A stretch of 64,000 nucleotides of DNA, from the NCBI RefSeq assembly GCF_019799925.1, contig NZ_JABGCG010000002.1, positions 248,001 through 312,000 of the forward strand. The letters run 5' to 3'. Numbering within the stretch: the stretch's first letter is position 1; every line of letters starts with the position of its first letter. The translations under genes were made by a program, and so were the position numbers. The DNA is from Blastococcus sp. CPCC 205250. Its GTDB lineage: Bacteria > Actinomycetota > Actinomycetes > Mycobacteriales > Geodermatophilaceae. Shown one piece after another: positions 52,456 through 61,567 of this stretch. The notes under the pieces were generated by a model, which was not told the DNA's origin, made no database searches, and saw nothing but the letters and a program-made list of their open reading frames with translations.

Positions 52456-52944
52456 TCAGGGGATGACGAGCGAGAGCCCGCCCTTCCCGTATCCGGGGAC
52501 CTCGACGGCGAGGTCGATCCGGTTGAAGGCGCTGAGCATGCCGGCGATGTCGCCGGGGATGTCGTCGCCCGGGGCGTAGAGCGCGTACAGCTTCGAGTGC
52601 GGCGCGCCCGGCACGTTGAACAGCGCCGAGAGCACGTTGACGACCTCGTGCAGCGCCTCGGTGAGCATCGTGGTCAGCTCGCCGTCCTCCTCGACGGCGT
52701 CCTGGCAGCCGCCGGGGGGCAGCATGGCCAGCGCGCCGCCGCTGTAGGCCGACAGCGCGAGGTCCATGACGCACAGGGCGTTGGTGTTCAGCTGCGGGTC
52801 CACGTAGACGGCGACCGACACCGGCTTGCGCTCGGTCGGGGTGACCGGGGCGCCGGGGGCGACGGTGACGGGCCTGCCGACCAGGCCGGTCAGCATGTCC
52901 TTGACGTCCTTGGTGGTGGGCAGCACCCGCGTGTCGGCGGTCAT
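52456..52944 (-). CDS. Hypothetical protein at the end of the cheB operon, weakly CheC/CheX-like
   Basis: 162 residues, soluble, no signal peptide. It begins with an Asp/Lys-rich helix (TTKDVKDMLTGLVGRPV), and LTEALHEVVNVLSALFN contains an E-x-x-N pattern resembling the active helix of CheC/CheX-type phosphatases; the similarity is too weak to name it. The ATG overlaps the stop of the preceding response regulator by 4 nt. Position in a chemotaxis operon suggests a motility or adaptation role. Confidence 0.6.
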   Translation of the reverse strand: MTADTRVLPTTKDVKDMLTGLVGRPVTVAPGAPVTPTERKPVSVAVYVDPQLNTNALCVMDLALSAYSGGALAMLPPGGCQDAVEEDGELTTMLTEALHEVVNVLSALFNVPGAPHSKLYALYAPGDDIPGDIAGMLSAFNRIDLAVEVPGYGKGGLSLVIP

Positions 52945-53303
52945 GCGATCACCCCGTCCAGGGCCTCGGTGAAGGTCTCCTCGTTGAACGGCTTGGCGAT
53001 GAGGAACAGCGCGCCGGCGTCGGCCGCGCGGCCCCGCATCTCCTCCGAGCCCTCCGAGGTGACGAAGCCGAAGGGCACGGTCGACCCGGACGAGCGCAGC
53101 GCCTGCAGGCACTCGATGCCGGTCATGTTCGGCATGTTCCAGTCGGACAGGACCAGGTCGGGCTGCTCGCTCTGCACCTTGTCGTAGGCGTCGCGGCCGT
53201 CCTCGGCCTCGACGATGTCGTGGCCGTCGTACCCGGCCTGACGCAGGGTGCGGATGACGATCTGCCGCATGACGCGGCTGTCGTCGGCGATGAGGATCTT
53301 CAC
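52941..53303 (-). CDS. CheY-like response regulator 2
   Basis: 120 residues, receiver domain only: acidic pair ADDSR, phospho-acceptor Asp54 in LVLSDWNMPNM, Thr in FVTSEG, and Lys in LIAKPF. The GTG at 53303 overlaps the upstream CheX-like gene stop. A single-domain receiver in a chemotaxis operon is probably CheY-like, binding the flagellar switch or acting as a phosphate sink for the other one (53854). Which is which cannot be told. Confidence 0.88.
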   Translation of the reverse strand: MKILIADDSRVMRQIVIRTLRQAGYDGHDIVEAEDGRDAYDKVQSEQPDLVLSDWNMPNMTGIECLQALRSSGSTVPFGFVTSEGSEEMRGRAADAGALFLIAKPFNEETFTEALDGVIA

Positions 53304-53857
53304 AGGGGCACCTCGTTCTCGTACGTGGGGTGGACGGGGGTCGTGCGGGGAGCGGGCAGGGCCGGGAGGGCACCCTGGACGGAGATGGCGACGGGCTCGC
53401 CGCGCCAGAGCAGGTCGATCCGGCAGACGTCGGCGGCGTTGCGCACGTCCGGGCCGGTGCCCACGGACGGCAGGCTCAGCGCGGACTGACCCGGCAGGGC
53501 CGCCTTGACGCTGCCGCCGACGACGTTGGCGATCTCCCCGAAGGCGTCCGCGACGTCCTCCTCCTCGAGCTCCGCGGGGGCGCTGTCGCGCAGCAGGGCG
53601 CGGGTGAGCTCCTCGGCGGTGCGCCGGCCGGTGGTGAGGACGACGCTGCCGGTCCAGGGCCCGACGACGTCGACCCAGCTGGACAGGACGTCGGCCGGCA
53701 GCTCGCCGGGCAGCGGGACGAGGACCTCCTCCTCGCCGACCAGGGAGATCCACGCCTCCTCGGCGATGGCCTGGACGGTGGCCGCGTCGATCAGCTCGGC
53801 GATCACGGGCCGGGCCTCGACGGTGCGGCGGCGCTCGGCGGTGTCGAACGTGGTCAC
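53300..53857 (-). CDS. cheX: CheX-like chemotaxis phosphatase
   Basis: 185 residues. The segment VADAFGEIANVVGGSVKAALPG holds the E-x-x-N-x-x-GG motif by which CheX/CheC dephosphorylate CheY-P; a central VSVVLTTGRRTAEEL segment supports the CheC-like fold. It lies between the two CheY-like genes, as expected for a dephosphorylating partner. Start GTG at 53857 overlaps the upstream gene stop. Confidence 0.75.
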   Translation of the reverse strand: MTTFDTAERRRTVEARPVIAELIDAATVQAIAEEAWISLVGEEEVLVPLPGELPADVLSSWVDVVGPWTGSVVLTTGRRTAEELTRALLRDSAPAELEEEDVADAFGEIANVVGGSVKAALPGQSALSLPSVGTGPDVRNAADVCRIDLLWRGEPVAISVQGALPALPAPRTTPVHPTYENEVPL

Positions 53858-54237
53858 AGGACGACCTCCTGGGGGAGCAGGCCGAGCAGCGCCAGCTTGT
53901 CGCGGATGGCGTCGGCCGTGAACGGCTTGATCACGTACTCGTGCGCGCCGGCGGCCAGCGCTCGCACGATCTGGGTGTGCTCGCTCTCCGAGGTGACCAT
54001 CATCATGGTCATCGAGCGCCAGGCCGGGTTGGACCGGACGGCGGAGACGAACTGCAGCCCGTCCATCACGGGCATGTTCCAGTCGATGGTGGCCAGGTCG
54101 GGGACCCAGCCCTCGTTCAGCACGTCGAGCGCCTCGCCGCCGTGGCCGGCGTCGCGGACCTCGTAGCCGAGACCGGTGAGGATCGAGGAGACGATCCGGC
54201 GCATGGCGCGCGAGTCGTCGATCACCAGGGCACGCAT
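53854..54237 (-). CDS. cheY: CheY-like response regulator 1
   Basis: 127 residues, receiver domain only: VIDDSRAMRRIV, phospho-acceptor Asp52 in TIDWNMPVMDG, Thr/Ser in MMVTSES, and Lys in YVIKPF. It follows cheR by one base and overlaps the cheX-like gene. It is probably the CheY that carries the CheA signal to the flagellar motor. Confidence 0.9.
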   Translation of the reverse strand: MRALVIDDSRAMRRIVSSILTGLGYEVRDAGHGGEALDVLNEGWVPDLATIDWNMPVMDGLQFVSAVRSNPAWRSMTMMMVTSESEHTQIVRALAAGAHEYVIKPFTADAIRDKLALLGLLPQEVVL

Positions 54238-54238
54238 G

Positions 54239-55063
54239 TCAGGCCCCCTTCAGCGGGCGGTAGGCGGAGCTGCGGCCGAGCACGACCCGCTCCCAGGAGT
54301 CGTCGACGCCGAGGGTGGTCTCGGCGGCGCCGAGGAACAGCCACCCGTCCGGCCGCATGAGCGAGCGGACGCGGCGCAGGATCGCCTGCTTGGTCGACAG
54401 GTCGAAGTAGATGAGGACGTTGCGCAGGTAGACCACGTCGAACGGGCCCATCCGCGGCAGCGGCGCCGAGAGGTTGCACTCGGTCGCGGTCACCATCCGG
54501 CGGAGGGTGGCGTTGACCTCCCACTCGTTGCCGGCCCGCGTGAAGTGGCGGACCAGCATCGGCGCGGGCAGGCCGCGGTTGACCTCGAGCTGGCTGAACC
54601 GCCCGGCCCGGGTCCGCTCGACCATCTCGCGGGAGAGGTCGGTGGCCGTGATCGACACGCGGCTGCTCGCGTTGGGCATCGCGTCCTCGAGCAGCATCGC
54701 GATCGTGTACGGCTCCTGCCCGCTGGAGCAGGCGGCCGACCAGACCTGTAGCCGCTCGCCGTGGGTGCGCGACGCCTGCAGCGCCGGCAGCACCGTGGTG
54801 GTGAGCGCGGTGAACGGGTCGCCGTCACGGAACCACGAGGTCTCGTTGGTGGTGAGCGCCTCGACGATGCGCCGGGTGTTCTCCGGGCTCGGGCGGGTCC
54901 GCACGTTGTCGACGAGCTGGCCGACGTCGGTCAGGCCCATCTGCCGGGCGATCGGCAGCAGCCGCGCCTCGACCAGGTACTCCTTGCCCGGCTGCAGCAC
55001 GATCGCGCTCTCCCGGTGCACCACCTGGCGCACCCAGTCGAAGCTCGTGGCGGTCAGGGTCAT
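54239..55063 (-). CDS. cheR: Chemotaxis protein methyltransferase CheR
   Basis: 274 residues. An N-terminal helical domain (VRQVVHRESAIVLQPGKEYLVEARLL) precedes the SAM-binding domain: NETSWFRD, LQVWSAACSSGQEPYTIAMLL (glycine-rich loop), ITATDLSREMVERTRAG and VYLRNVLIYFD. It methylates glutamates of methyl-accepting receptors. The ATG overlaps cheB (ATGA), so CheB and CheR are made together. No receptor gene is in this window. Confidence 0.93.
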   Translation of the reverse strand: MTLTATSFDWVRQVVHRESAIVLQPGKEYLVEARLLPIARQMGLTDVGQLVDNVRTRPSPENTRRIVEALTTNETSWFRDGDPFTALTTTVLPALQASRTHGERLQVWSAACSSGQEPYTIAMLLEDAMPNASSRVSITATDLSREMVERTRAGRFSQLEVNRGLPAPMLVRHFTRAGNEWEVNATLRRMVTATECNLSAPLPRMGPFDVVYLRNVLIYFDLSTKQAILRRVRSLMRPDGWLFLGAAETTLGVDDSWERVVLGRSSAYRPLKGA

Positions 55064-56178
55064 CGGACTCCTCCAGCGGCCAGCGCGGCGAGCCGGCCGG
55101 GAACGGGGCCCGAGGTGGGGCCGGTCAGGCGGCGCGTGATGGTCTCGGCGATGCGGTCCAGCGGCAGGATCTCGTCGGCCAGGCCGGCCGACGCGACCGC
55201 GCCGGGCATGCCCCAGACCACCGAGGTCGCCTGGTCCTGGACGACGACCGAGCCACCGGCCTCCCGGATGCGGGCGGCGCCGAGCTTCCCGTCCGAGCCC
55301 ATCCCGGTGAGGACGACGGCGAGGACGGCGCCCCGGTGGGCCTCGACGGCGGAGCGGAACAGGGGGTCCACCGCCGGCCGGCAGAAGTTCTCCGGCGGGC
55401 CCTGGGTGAGCATCGTGGCGTTGCCCCGCGCGCCGGACCGGATGGTCAGGTGGTGGTCGCCGGGGGCGAGGTGGACCGTGCCGGGCGCCAGCGGCGTGCC
55501 GTCGACGGCCTCGACGACCCGCAGAGCGCACAGCCGGTCGAGCCGCTGGGCGAACTGCCGGGTGAAGACCGGGGGCATGTGCTGGACGAGCAGCACCGGC
55601 ACCGGCAGCGAGGCCGGCAGCGCGGGCAGCACCTTGGCGAGGGCCTCGGGGCCGCCCGTGGAGGAGCCGATGACCAGGATCGCCGGCTTCTCGACCGGCG
55701 CGGTGCGCGGCGGGGCCGGGCGGGCGGGCGGCAGGGCGGGCGCCACACGGACCGGCCCGGTGGAGACCGGGCGGCCGAGCAGGGCCTTGATCTTGGGGAT
55801 CAGCTGCTCGCGGACGCTCTCCATCGACTGCGCGACGCTGCCGACGTTGGCCGGCTTGGTGACGTAGTCGTTGGCGCCGGCCGACAGCGCGTCCAGGGTG
55901 GCGGAGGCACCGCGCTCGGTGAGCGTGCTGAACATGATGATCGGCACCCGGCTGCGTGCGGCCCGGATGGCGCGCACCGCCTCGATGCCGTTCATCTCCG
56001 GCATCTCGATGTCCATCGTGACCAGGTCGGGCTTGAGCTGCTCGAGCTTGGTGACGGCGAGCTTGCCGTTGACCGCGGTCCCCACGACCTCGATCCCGGG
56101 GTCCTGCGAGAGCACGTCGGTCACGATCTTGCGGACGACGATCGAGTCGTCGACCACCAGCACCCGGATCGGGTTCAT
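55060..56178 (-). CDS. cheB: Protein-glutamate methylesterase CheB
   Basis: 372 residues. N-terminal receiver (VLVVDDSIVVRKIV, phospho-acceptor Asp56 in VTMDIEMPEMNG, KPANVG) joined by a Pro/Ala linker to the methylesterase domain: Ser in VIGSSTGGPEAL, His in LVQHMPPVFT and Asp in VLTGMGSDGKLGA. It removes methyl groups from receptors and may also deamidate. It is the first gene of a six-gene operon (cheB-cheR-cheY-cheX-cheY-orf). Strong GGGGGA ribosome binding site. FliA-type promoter 47 nt upstream. Confidence 0.94.
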   Translation of the reverse strand: MNPIRVLVVDDSIVVRKIVTDVLSQDPGIEVVGTAVNGKLAVTKLEQLKPDLVTMDIEMPEMNGIEAVRAIRAARSRVPIIMFSTLTERGASATLDALSAGANDYVTKPANVGSVAQSMESVREQLIPKIKALLGRPVSTGPVRVAPALPPARPAPPRTAPVEKPAILVIGSSTGGPEALAKVLPALPASLPVPVLLVQHMPPVFTRQFAQRLDRLCALRVVEAVDGTPLAPGTVHLAPGDHHLTIRSGARGNATMLTQGPPENFCRPAVDPLFRSAVEAHRGAVLAVVLTGMGSDGKLGAARIREAGGSVVVQDQATSVVWGMPGAVASAGLADEILPLDRIAETITRRLTGPTSGPVPGRLAALAAGGVR

Positions 56179-56224
56179 CCGTCCCCCTGCTCCTGTCGGA
56201 CAGCCGACAGGGCTGTTCAGTCGT

Positions 56225-56251
56225 GTATCGGCACCGGTCGCGGGGCCTTGA
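56225..56251 (-). promoter_or_regulatory. FliA/WhiG-type promoter of the cheB operon
   Basis: On the minus strand TCAA is followed after 15 bp by GCCGATAC, close to the TAAA-N15-GCCGATAA consensus. The remaining sequence of the 56179-56560 gap shows only this and the -10 of the gene at 56561. Confidence 0.75.
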
Positions 56252-56560
56252 GTTCGGCCGTGCGCCGCCGGTCCCGGTCGGTCCGGATGTCTCGGTCGCA
56301 CCACCCGTCACAGGAGTTGTCGGCCGCCCCAGGCGTTCCCTGAACCGGTACGGCGAACTCGTTACGCAGGTCGCGGTGACCACCGCCGCGGAGGACTCCT
56401 CGGCCACATGTCGACCGCCCGGGACGGTCACCGCCCGCGCTCTGCCGGGGCGCTGACCTGCCGGTTCGCCCCGGACCGCGCGCGCCGTGCGGCGGGCGCC
56501 CGGTCGGTGACCGGAACGGGGCCCGCAGCGCTCGTCACCCGCGCCGCCTACGGTGCCGGG

Positions 56561-57214
56561 GTGCCCGACGACGTCGCCCGGCCGGCCGACCTGGACGTCG
56601 TCCGCGGGTCCTACGACCGGGCGGCCGACGCCTACGTGGCCCTGCGCGCCGGGGAGCTGGCCGACCGCCCCTGGCTGCGTGCCGCCCTGGCCGCCTTCGC
56701 GGAGGAGGTCCGGGCGCTCAGGCCCGTGCTCGACGTCGGCTGCGGGCCCGGGCACGTGACCGCGCACCTGGCCGGCCTCGGCGTCGACGTCTCGGGCGTG
56801 GACCTCTCGCCGCGGATGGTGGGGCACGCGCGGCGCCTGCACCCGGGCCTGCGGTTCTCGGTGGCCTCGGCCACCGACCTGCGGCTCGACGACGCCTCGC
56901 TCGGCGGCGTGCTCGGCTGGTGGTCGCTGTTCCACCTGCCCCGCACCGTGCTGCCCGGGGTGCTCCGCTCCTGCGCGCGGGCCCTGGTGCCCGGCGGCCA
57001 GTTCCTCCTCGGGACGCACGTGGGCGACGGCGAGATCGTGCGCACCGAGGCCTACGGCGGCGTGCCCGTGCGGTGGACGACGCACCTGTGGCGACCGGCG
57101 GCGCTCACCGCGCTGCTCGAGGAGGCCGGGCTGGAGACGCTGGCCCAGCTGCGGCTGCCGACCGAGGCGGTCGGGCTGCCGCAGGTGCTCGTCGCCGCCC
57201 GCCGTCCGGGCTGA
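56561..57214 (+). CDS. Class I SAM-dependent methyltransferase
   Basis: 217 residues. SAM-binding motif I is PVLDVGCGPGHVTAHLAG, followed by VSGVDLSPRMVGHAR and the motif IV-like VLGWWSLFHLPR. The N-terminus YDRAADAYVALR is typical of methyltransferase-11/25-type enzymes. Substrate unknown. TACGGT ends 6 nt before the GTG, so it is probably leaderless. Confidence 0.85.
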   Translation: MPDDVARPADLDVVRGSYDRAADAYVALRAGELADRPWLRAALAAFAEEVRALRPVLDVGCGPGHVTAHLAGLGVDVSGVDLSPRMVGHARRLHPGLRFSVASATDLRLDDASLGGVLGWWSLFHLPRTVLPGVLRSCARALVPGGQFLLGTHVGDGEIVRTEAYGGVPVRWTTHLWRPAALTALLEEAGLETLAQLRLPTEAVGLPQVLVAARRPG

Positions 57215-57223
57215 GCCGCGCCG

Positions 57224-57616
57224 TCAGCCCGCGAGCAGCTCAGGAGGCGGGGCGAACGGCGTGATGCAGAACGGGTGGCCCGCCGGGTCCAGCAGCACCC
57301 GCCAGCGGGGGTCCGGCTGCGGGTCGGCCAGGCGCGCCCCCAGCTCGAGGGCGCGGGCGACCGGCTCGTCGAGCTCCTCGCCGGCGGTCAGGTCCAGGTG
57401 GACGACGGAGGCGCCGGGCCACACCGGCGGGCGGTAGCCGGCCACCCGCTGCGGGACGAGCAGCACGCCGGGCACGCGCAGCCCCACGCTGCCCTCCCGC
57501 CGCCACAGCACGCGGCCACCGAGCAGCCGCAGGTAGAAGTCCGCGAGCTCGTCCGGGTCGGCGCAGTCCAGCGACACCCCGACGAACCGCACCCCGGCCG
57601 GCGCCACCTCGTCCAC
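57224..57616 (-). CDS. VOC-family protein (glyoxalase-6-like)
   Basis: 130 residues: FVGVSLDCADPDELADFYLRLLGG, VVHLDLTAGEELDEPVARALELGARL and RVLLDPAGHPFCI are the glyoxalase-6-like motifs common in actinobacteria, generally of unknown substrate. GTG start at 57616. Convergent with the methyltransferase. Confidence 0.8.
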   Translation of the reverse strand: MDEVAPAGVRFVGVSLDCADPDELADFYLRLLGGRVLWRREGSVGLRVPGVLLVPQRVAGYRPPVWPGASVVHLDLTAGEELDEPVARALELGARLADPQPDPRWRVLLDPAGHPFCITPFAPPPELLAG

Positions 57617-57640
57617 GGCCGCGACCGTAGACCGGCCGGG

Positions 57641-58525
57641 TCAGGCGGCGGTGACCCGCTCCCAGGGCGCCAGCAGCACCGACAGCGCGCTGTCGTCGAG
57701 CAGGTCGCCCATGGTCAGCGCCTGCACCACGCCGGCCACCGCGTTCCACACGCCCTGCGCGCCGTCGCGGGCGTCGAAGCCGCCGTCGCCGAAGGCCTGG
57801 ACGGCGAGCAGCTGCGCGCCGGCGAGCACCCGCAACCGTCCGGAGACGTGCGCGGCCCAGGAGGCCTCGTGCATCGCCCGCGCCCACGGGCGGCGCTCGA
57901 ACCGGCCCTCGTCCACCGCGCGGCGCCACCGGCCGCGGGCGACCTCGTCCTGGTCGCCGACGGCGGTGAGGAGGGCCCGGACCTCGGCCGCGGCCGGCCC
58001 CAGGTCGGGCTCGACGGCGGGGACCAGCCCGGCGGCGGTCGCCAGGGCCAGTGGCCCGGTGAGCTGGCGGCGTACCAGCGGCGGCAGCACGTCGGCGGCG
58101 AAGGAGCCGATGACGGCATCACCCAGCACGTCGGCGGCCGCGGCGACGACGTCGTCCGCCAGATCGGCCACGGCCGGGTGCTCGTACCCCAGGACGTCGT
58201 CGCGCAGCACGCGCTCGACGGCGGCGGCGTCGCCGATCATCCCGCGCTCGAGCTGGTCGACGAGGACGGCGGCGCGGTCGGTGTCCCCGGCCGAGCGCAG
58301 GTGCGGCACCCCGGCAGCCAGCTCGCGGGCCCGGCGGGCGCGGACGGCCAGCACGGCCCGCTCCTCGCGGTCGCGCCCGGCCGCGGGGTGGGCACCGGCG
58401 ATGCCCTCCAGGGTGGCCGCGTCGGCGGTCAGCCCGGTGAGCAGCACCTCGGCCACCTGGCGCCCCTGGGGCAGGCGGACGAGGTCGAAGCCGAGGGTGG
58501 CGGCGCTCACCAGCGAGTAGGGCAC
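57641..58525 (-). CDS. Hypothetical Ala/Leu-rich helical protein
   Basis: 294 residues, soluble, mostly helical, rich in Ala/Val/Leu/Arg (SLVSAATLGFDLVRLPQGRQVAEVLLTG; EERAVLAVRARRARELAAGVPHL). No recognised motif. GTG at 58525 is supported by GGAGG about 7 nt upstream. It lies between the VOC gene and the cheAW unit, in the same orientation, but a terminator separates it from cheW. Not clearly a chemotaxis protein. Confidence 0.55.
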   Translation of the reverse strand: MPYSLVSAATLGFDLVRLPQGRQVAEVLLTGLTADAATLEGIAGAHPAAGRDREERAVLAVRARRARELAAGVPHLRSAGDTDRAAVLVDQLERGMIGDAAAVERVLRDDVLGYEHPAVADLADDVVAAAADVLGDAVIGSFAADVLPPLVRRQLTGPLALATAAGLVPAVEPDLGPAAAEVRALLTAVGDQDEVARGRWRRAVDEGRFERRPWARAMHEASWAAHVSGRLRVLAGAQLLAVQAFGDGGFDARDGAQGVWNAVAGVVQALTMGDLLDDSALSVLLAPWERVTAA

Positions 58526-58701
58526 GGCAGCGCCTCCAGGACCGACGGACGGGACCCGACCATGCTGACCGTGATCGGGCCGTGGCGCCACGTGCGCCTC
58601 ACCCGTCGGTTGGAGAGACCGCCGCGTCCTCTTGCGTGTCCACGTGACGAGCGTCATCACCCGGCTACGGCGCGTGATCGCCCGGCTCGCCGGGACGACG
58701 A

Positions 58702-58740
58702 CGGCCCCCGGCCCCTCCGGTGCGGAGGGGACGGGGGCCG
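58702..58740 (-). terminator. Terminator after cheW
   Basis: CGGCCCCCG with CGGGGGCCG and inner GCCCCTCCG with CGGAGGGG form a long, nearly perfect stem with a small loop, 20 nt after the cheW stop. Confidence 0.85.
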
Positions 58741-58760
58741 GTCGGGACGGCGTCCGCGCG

Positions 58761-59225
58761 TCAGGCGCTGACGGCCTTGTGCACGTCCAGGGCCAGCAGC
58801 AGCTGGCCGTCGAGCTTGAAGGCGCCGCGGATCAGGTCGCGGGCGGTGCCGTCGAGCGTGTCCGGCGGGGCCTCGAAGTCGGCCGGGTCGACGTCGACCA
58901 CGTCGGCGATGGCGTCGACCAGCAGGCTGACGGCCTCCCCGCGCAGGCGCACGACGATGACGACGGCGTCGGTGCCCTCGGGGCGCGGCGGGCGGCCGAG
59001 CCGCTCCCGCAGCTCGATCGCCGTCACGACCTGGCCGCGCAGGTTGATCAGGCCCGCCACGGCGGCCGGCGCCAGCGGCACCCGGGTCAGGCTCTGGCTG
59101 CGCAGCACCTCCTGCACGTGCGCCACCTCGACGCCGTACAGGTCGCCGTCGAGCCAGAAGGTGGCCAGCTGACCGCCGAGGGCCAGCACCTCGTCCTTGG
59201 GTCGGGTGTCGGTGGGGGCACTCAC
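58761..59225 (-). CDS. cheW: Chemotaxis coupling protein CheW
   Basis: 154 residues. LATFWLDGDLYGVEVAHVQEVLR and GLINLRGQVVTAIELRERLG are the CheW signatures, and VVRLRGEAVSLLVDAIADVVDV completes the two beta-barrel subdomains. It links receptors to CheA. It starts one base after the cheA stop. Confidence 0.93.
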   Translation of the reverse strand: MSAPTDTRPKDEVLALGGQLATFWLDGDLYGVEVAHVQEVLRSQSLTRVPLAPAAVAGLINLRGQVVTAIELRERLGRPPRPEGTDAVVIVVRLRGEAVSLLVDAIADVVDVDPADFEAPPDTLDGTARDLIRGAFKLDGQLLLALDVHKAVSA

Positions 59226-59226
59226 G

Positions 59227-61518
59227 TCAGACCTCCAGCAGGGACGCGGCGACGCCGTGCGGCGTCGAGGTGGTGGTGGTGCTGTAGAACGCCGGGTCCG
59301 CGGCGAGGATGGCCGCGCGCACGTCGAGCAGCTCGGTGACCTTGTCGCCGAGGACGGCGGAGCCGAGCAGGCCCATGTCCTCGATGTCGCTGCGGATCGC
59401 GGCCTCGCCGTCGACGATGTCGAGGATCTCCTCGACCACGATGGCCACGCTGCGGCCGTGGTCGCTGTAGACGATGACCTCCAGGACGTCGCGGTCGGCC
59501 TCGCCGTAGGCGCCCAGGTGCCGGTCGAGCCGGACGATCGGCAGGATCGCGCCGCGGTACTGGACGACCTCGCGGTTGCCGACCCGCTCGACGTTCTCCA
59601 GCCGCACCTGCTCCAGCCGGGTGACCGTGTCCAGCGGGATGGCGACCCGCCGGCCCCCGCCGATGGCCGCCAGCAGCATCCGCTCGCGCTGGGACTCGGT
59701 GTCGGCCGCGGCGACGGCGGCGGCCACGCGGGCCTCCTGCCGCTCGGCGCTCTCGGTGCGCAGCGCGCGGCGGGCGAGGGCCTGCACGTCGAGGATCAGC
59801 GCGACCGTGCCGTCGCCGAGGACCGTGGCGCCGGAGTAGAGGCCGATCGCCTTGAGCTGGCCGCCCACGGCCTTGACGACGATCTCCTCGGTGTTGATGA
59901 CCCGGTCGACGACGAGGCCGAAGCGCCGGCCCTCGGAGCGCAGCACGGCGATGACGACGTGGCCGTCGTGCCGGTCGGAGGTGAGCCCGAGGACGTCGGT
60001 CAGGCGGACCAGCGGGAGCAGCTCGCCGCGCAGCCGGTAGACCGGCGCGCCGCCGACCTCCTCGACGGCGTTGGCGGCCTTCTCCGCGTCGAGGCTGACC
60101 AGCTCCTGCAGGCTGATCTGCGGGATGGCGTAGCGGTCGCCGGCGCACTCGACGGTCAGCGCCGGGACGATCGCCAGCGTCAGCGGGATGCGCAGCCGGC
60201 AGACGGTGCCGGTGCCGGCGACGGACTCGACCTCGATCGTGCCGCCGATGGACTCGATGTTGGTCTTCACCACGTCCATGCCGACGCCGCGGCCGGAGAC
60301 GTTGGTGACGGCGGCCGCCGTGGAGAAGCCCGGCAGGAAGATCATCTGCAGGACGTCGGTGGGGCTCATCCGGGCCAGCTGCGCGTCGGTGACCAGCCCG
60401 CGCTCGACGGCCTTGGCGCCGATCCGCGCCGGGTCGATGCCGGCGCCGTCGTCGGCGACCTCGACGACGACCTGCCCGCTCTCGTGCTTGGCGCGCAGGG
60501 TCAGCACGCCCTCGGCCGGCTTGCCGGCCTCACGGCGGCGGTCGGGGGTCTCGATGCCGTGGTCGACGGAGTTGCGGACCAGGTGGGTCAGCGGGTCCTT
60601 GACGGCCTCGAGCAGGGTCTTGTCGAGCTCGGTGTCCTTGCCCTCCATCTCCAGGCGGACGCTCTTGCCGCACTGGATGCCGAGGTCGCGGACGACGCGC
60701 GGCAGCTTGGACCAGATGTGGTCGATCGGCTGCATGCGCGTCTTCATGACGCCCTCCTGCAGCTCGCTGGCGATGAGGTTGAGCCGCTGCGAGGCGCGGA
60801 CCAGGTCCGTGTCGTTGGACCGGCCGACGTACTGGACGATCTGGTTGCGGGTCAGCACGAGCTCGCCGACGAGCAGCATGAGCTCGTCGAGCAGGTCGAC
60901 GTCCACGCGGATGGTGCTGTCGGCGACGGCGCGGCGGGCACCGGCGTCGGCGGCGGCCGGCGCGGACTCGGCCTCGGGGGTCTCGGCGGCCGGCGCGGGC
61001 CGGGGGGCGGGCATGGCGGGGGTCTCGGCGACGGGGGCCTCCACGACCGGCTCCTCGGCGGGCACCTCGGCGACGGGGGCCTGGACGACCGGGGCCTCCA
61101 CGACCGCGGCCTCCACGGGGGACTCGGCCGGCCGGTCCTCCATCGCGGCGCTGATCGCGGCGACGACGTCGGAGACGTCCACGTTGCCCTCGCCGCCGCT
61201 GGCCTCGATGGAGGCGAGCAGCGAGCGGACGGTGTCGACCATGCGCAGCAGCACGCTGGTGCGGGCCGGGGTCAGGTCCAGGGCGCCGTCGCGCAGCCGG
61301 GAGAGCATGTTCTCCCCGACGTGGGCGACCTCCTCCAGGCGGTTGAACGCCAGGAAGCCGCTGGTGCCCTTGATGGTGTGGATCGTGCGGAAGATGCTCG
61401 AGAGCCGCTCCCGGGAGTTCGGCTCCTGCTCGAGCGCCACCAGGTCGGTGTCCAGCTGGTCGAGGTTCTCGTGGCTCTCGACGAGGAACTCCTCGACGAT
61501 GTCGTCCAGACCGTCCAC
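59227..61518 (-). CDS. cheA: Chemotaxis histidine kinase CheA with two CheW-like domains
   Basis: 763 residues. Phospho-transfer (Hpt) domain 1-110 with His47 in IFRTIHTIKGTSGF; a Pro/Ala/Glu linker (130-200) with PVxEAPV repeats and no recognisable P2 domain; dimerisation and HATPase domains with N-box HLVRNSVDHGIE, GAGIDP, RGVGMDVV; then P5 (AIPQISLQELVSL, LRGELLPLVRL) and a second CheW-like domain from about 605 (RRVAIPLDTVTRLEQV, YRGAILPIVRLDRHLG). CheA phosphorylates CheY and CheB. GTG start at 61518. Confidence 0.93.
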   Translation of the reverse strand: MDGLDDIVEEFLVESHENLDQLDTDLVALEQEPNSRERLSSIFRTIHTIKGTSGFLAFNRLEEVAHVGENMLSRLRDGALDLTPARTSVLLRMVDTVRSLLASIEASGGEGNVDVSDVVAAISAAMEDRPAESPVEAAVVEAPVVQAPVAEVPAEEPVVEAPVAETPAMPAPRPAPAAETPEAESAPAAADAGARRAVADSTIRVDVDLLDELMLLVGELVLTRNQIVQYVGRSNDTDLVRASQRLNLIASELQEGVMKTRMQPIDHIWSKLPRVVRDLGIQCGKSVRLEMEGKDTELDKTLLEAVKDPLTHLVRNSVDHGIETPDRRREAGKPAEGVLTLRAKHESGQVVVEVADDGAGIDPARIGAKAVERGLVTDAQLARMSPTDVLQMIFLPGFSTAAAVTNVSGRGVGMDVVKTNIESIGGTIEVESVAGTGTVCRLRIPLTLAIVPALTVECAGDRYAIPQISLQELVSLDAEKAANAVEEVGGAPVYRLRGELLPLVRLTDVLGLTSDRHDGHVVIAVLRSEGRRFGLVVDRVINTEEIVVKAVGGQLKAIGLYSGATVLGDGTVALILDVQALARRALRTESAERQEARVAAAVAAADTESQRERMLLAAIGGGRRVAIPLDTVTRLEQVRLENVERVGNREVVQYRGAILPIVRLDRHLGAYGEADRDVLEVIVYSDHGRSVAIVVEEILDIVDGEAAIRSDIEDMGLLGSAVLGDKVTELLDVRAAILAADPAFYSTTTTSTPHGVAASLLEV

Positions 61519-61543
61519 CGGTGCCTTCTCTCTGCTCTGCGTC

Positions 61544-61559
61544 GGTCCCGTACGGGACC
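61544..61559. promoter_or_regulatory. 16-bp perfect palindrome in the cheA leader
   Basis: GGTCCCGTACGGGACC lies 26 nt before the cheA start and downstream of its promoter. It could bind a regulator or fold in the mRNA. Confidence 0.5.
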
Positions 61560-61567
61560 CGTTGGTT

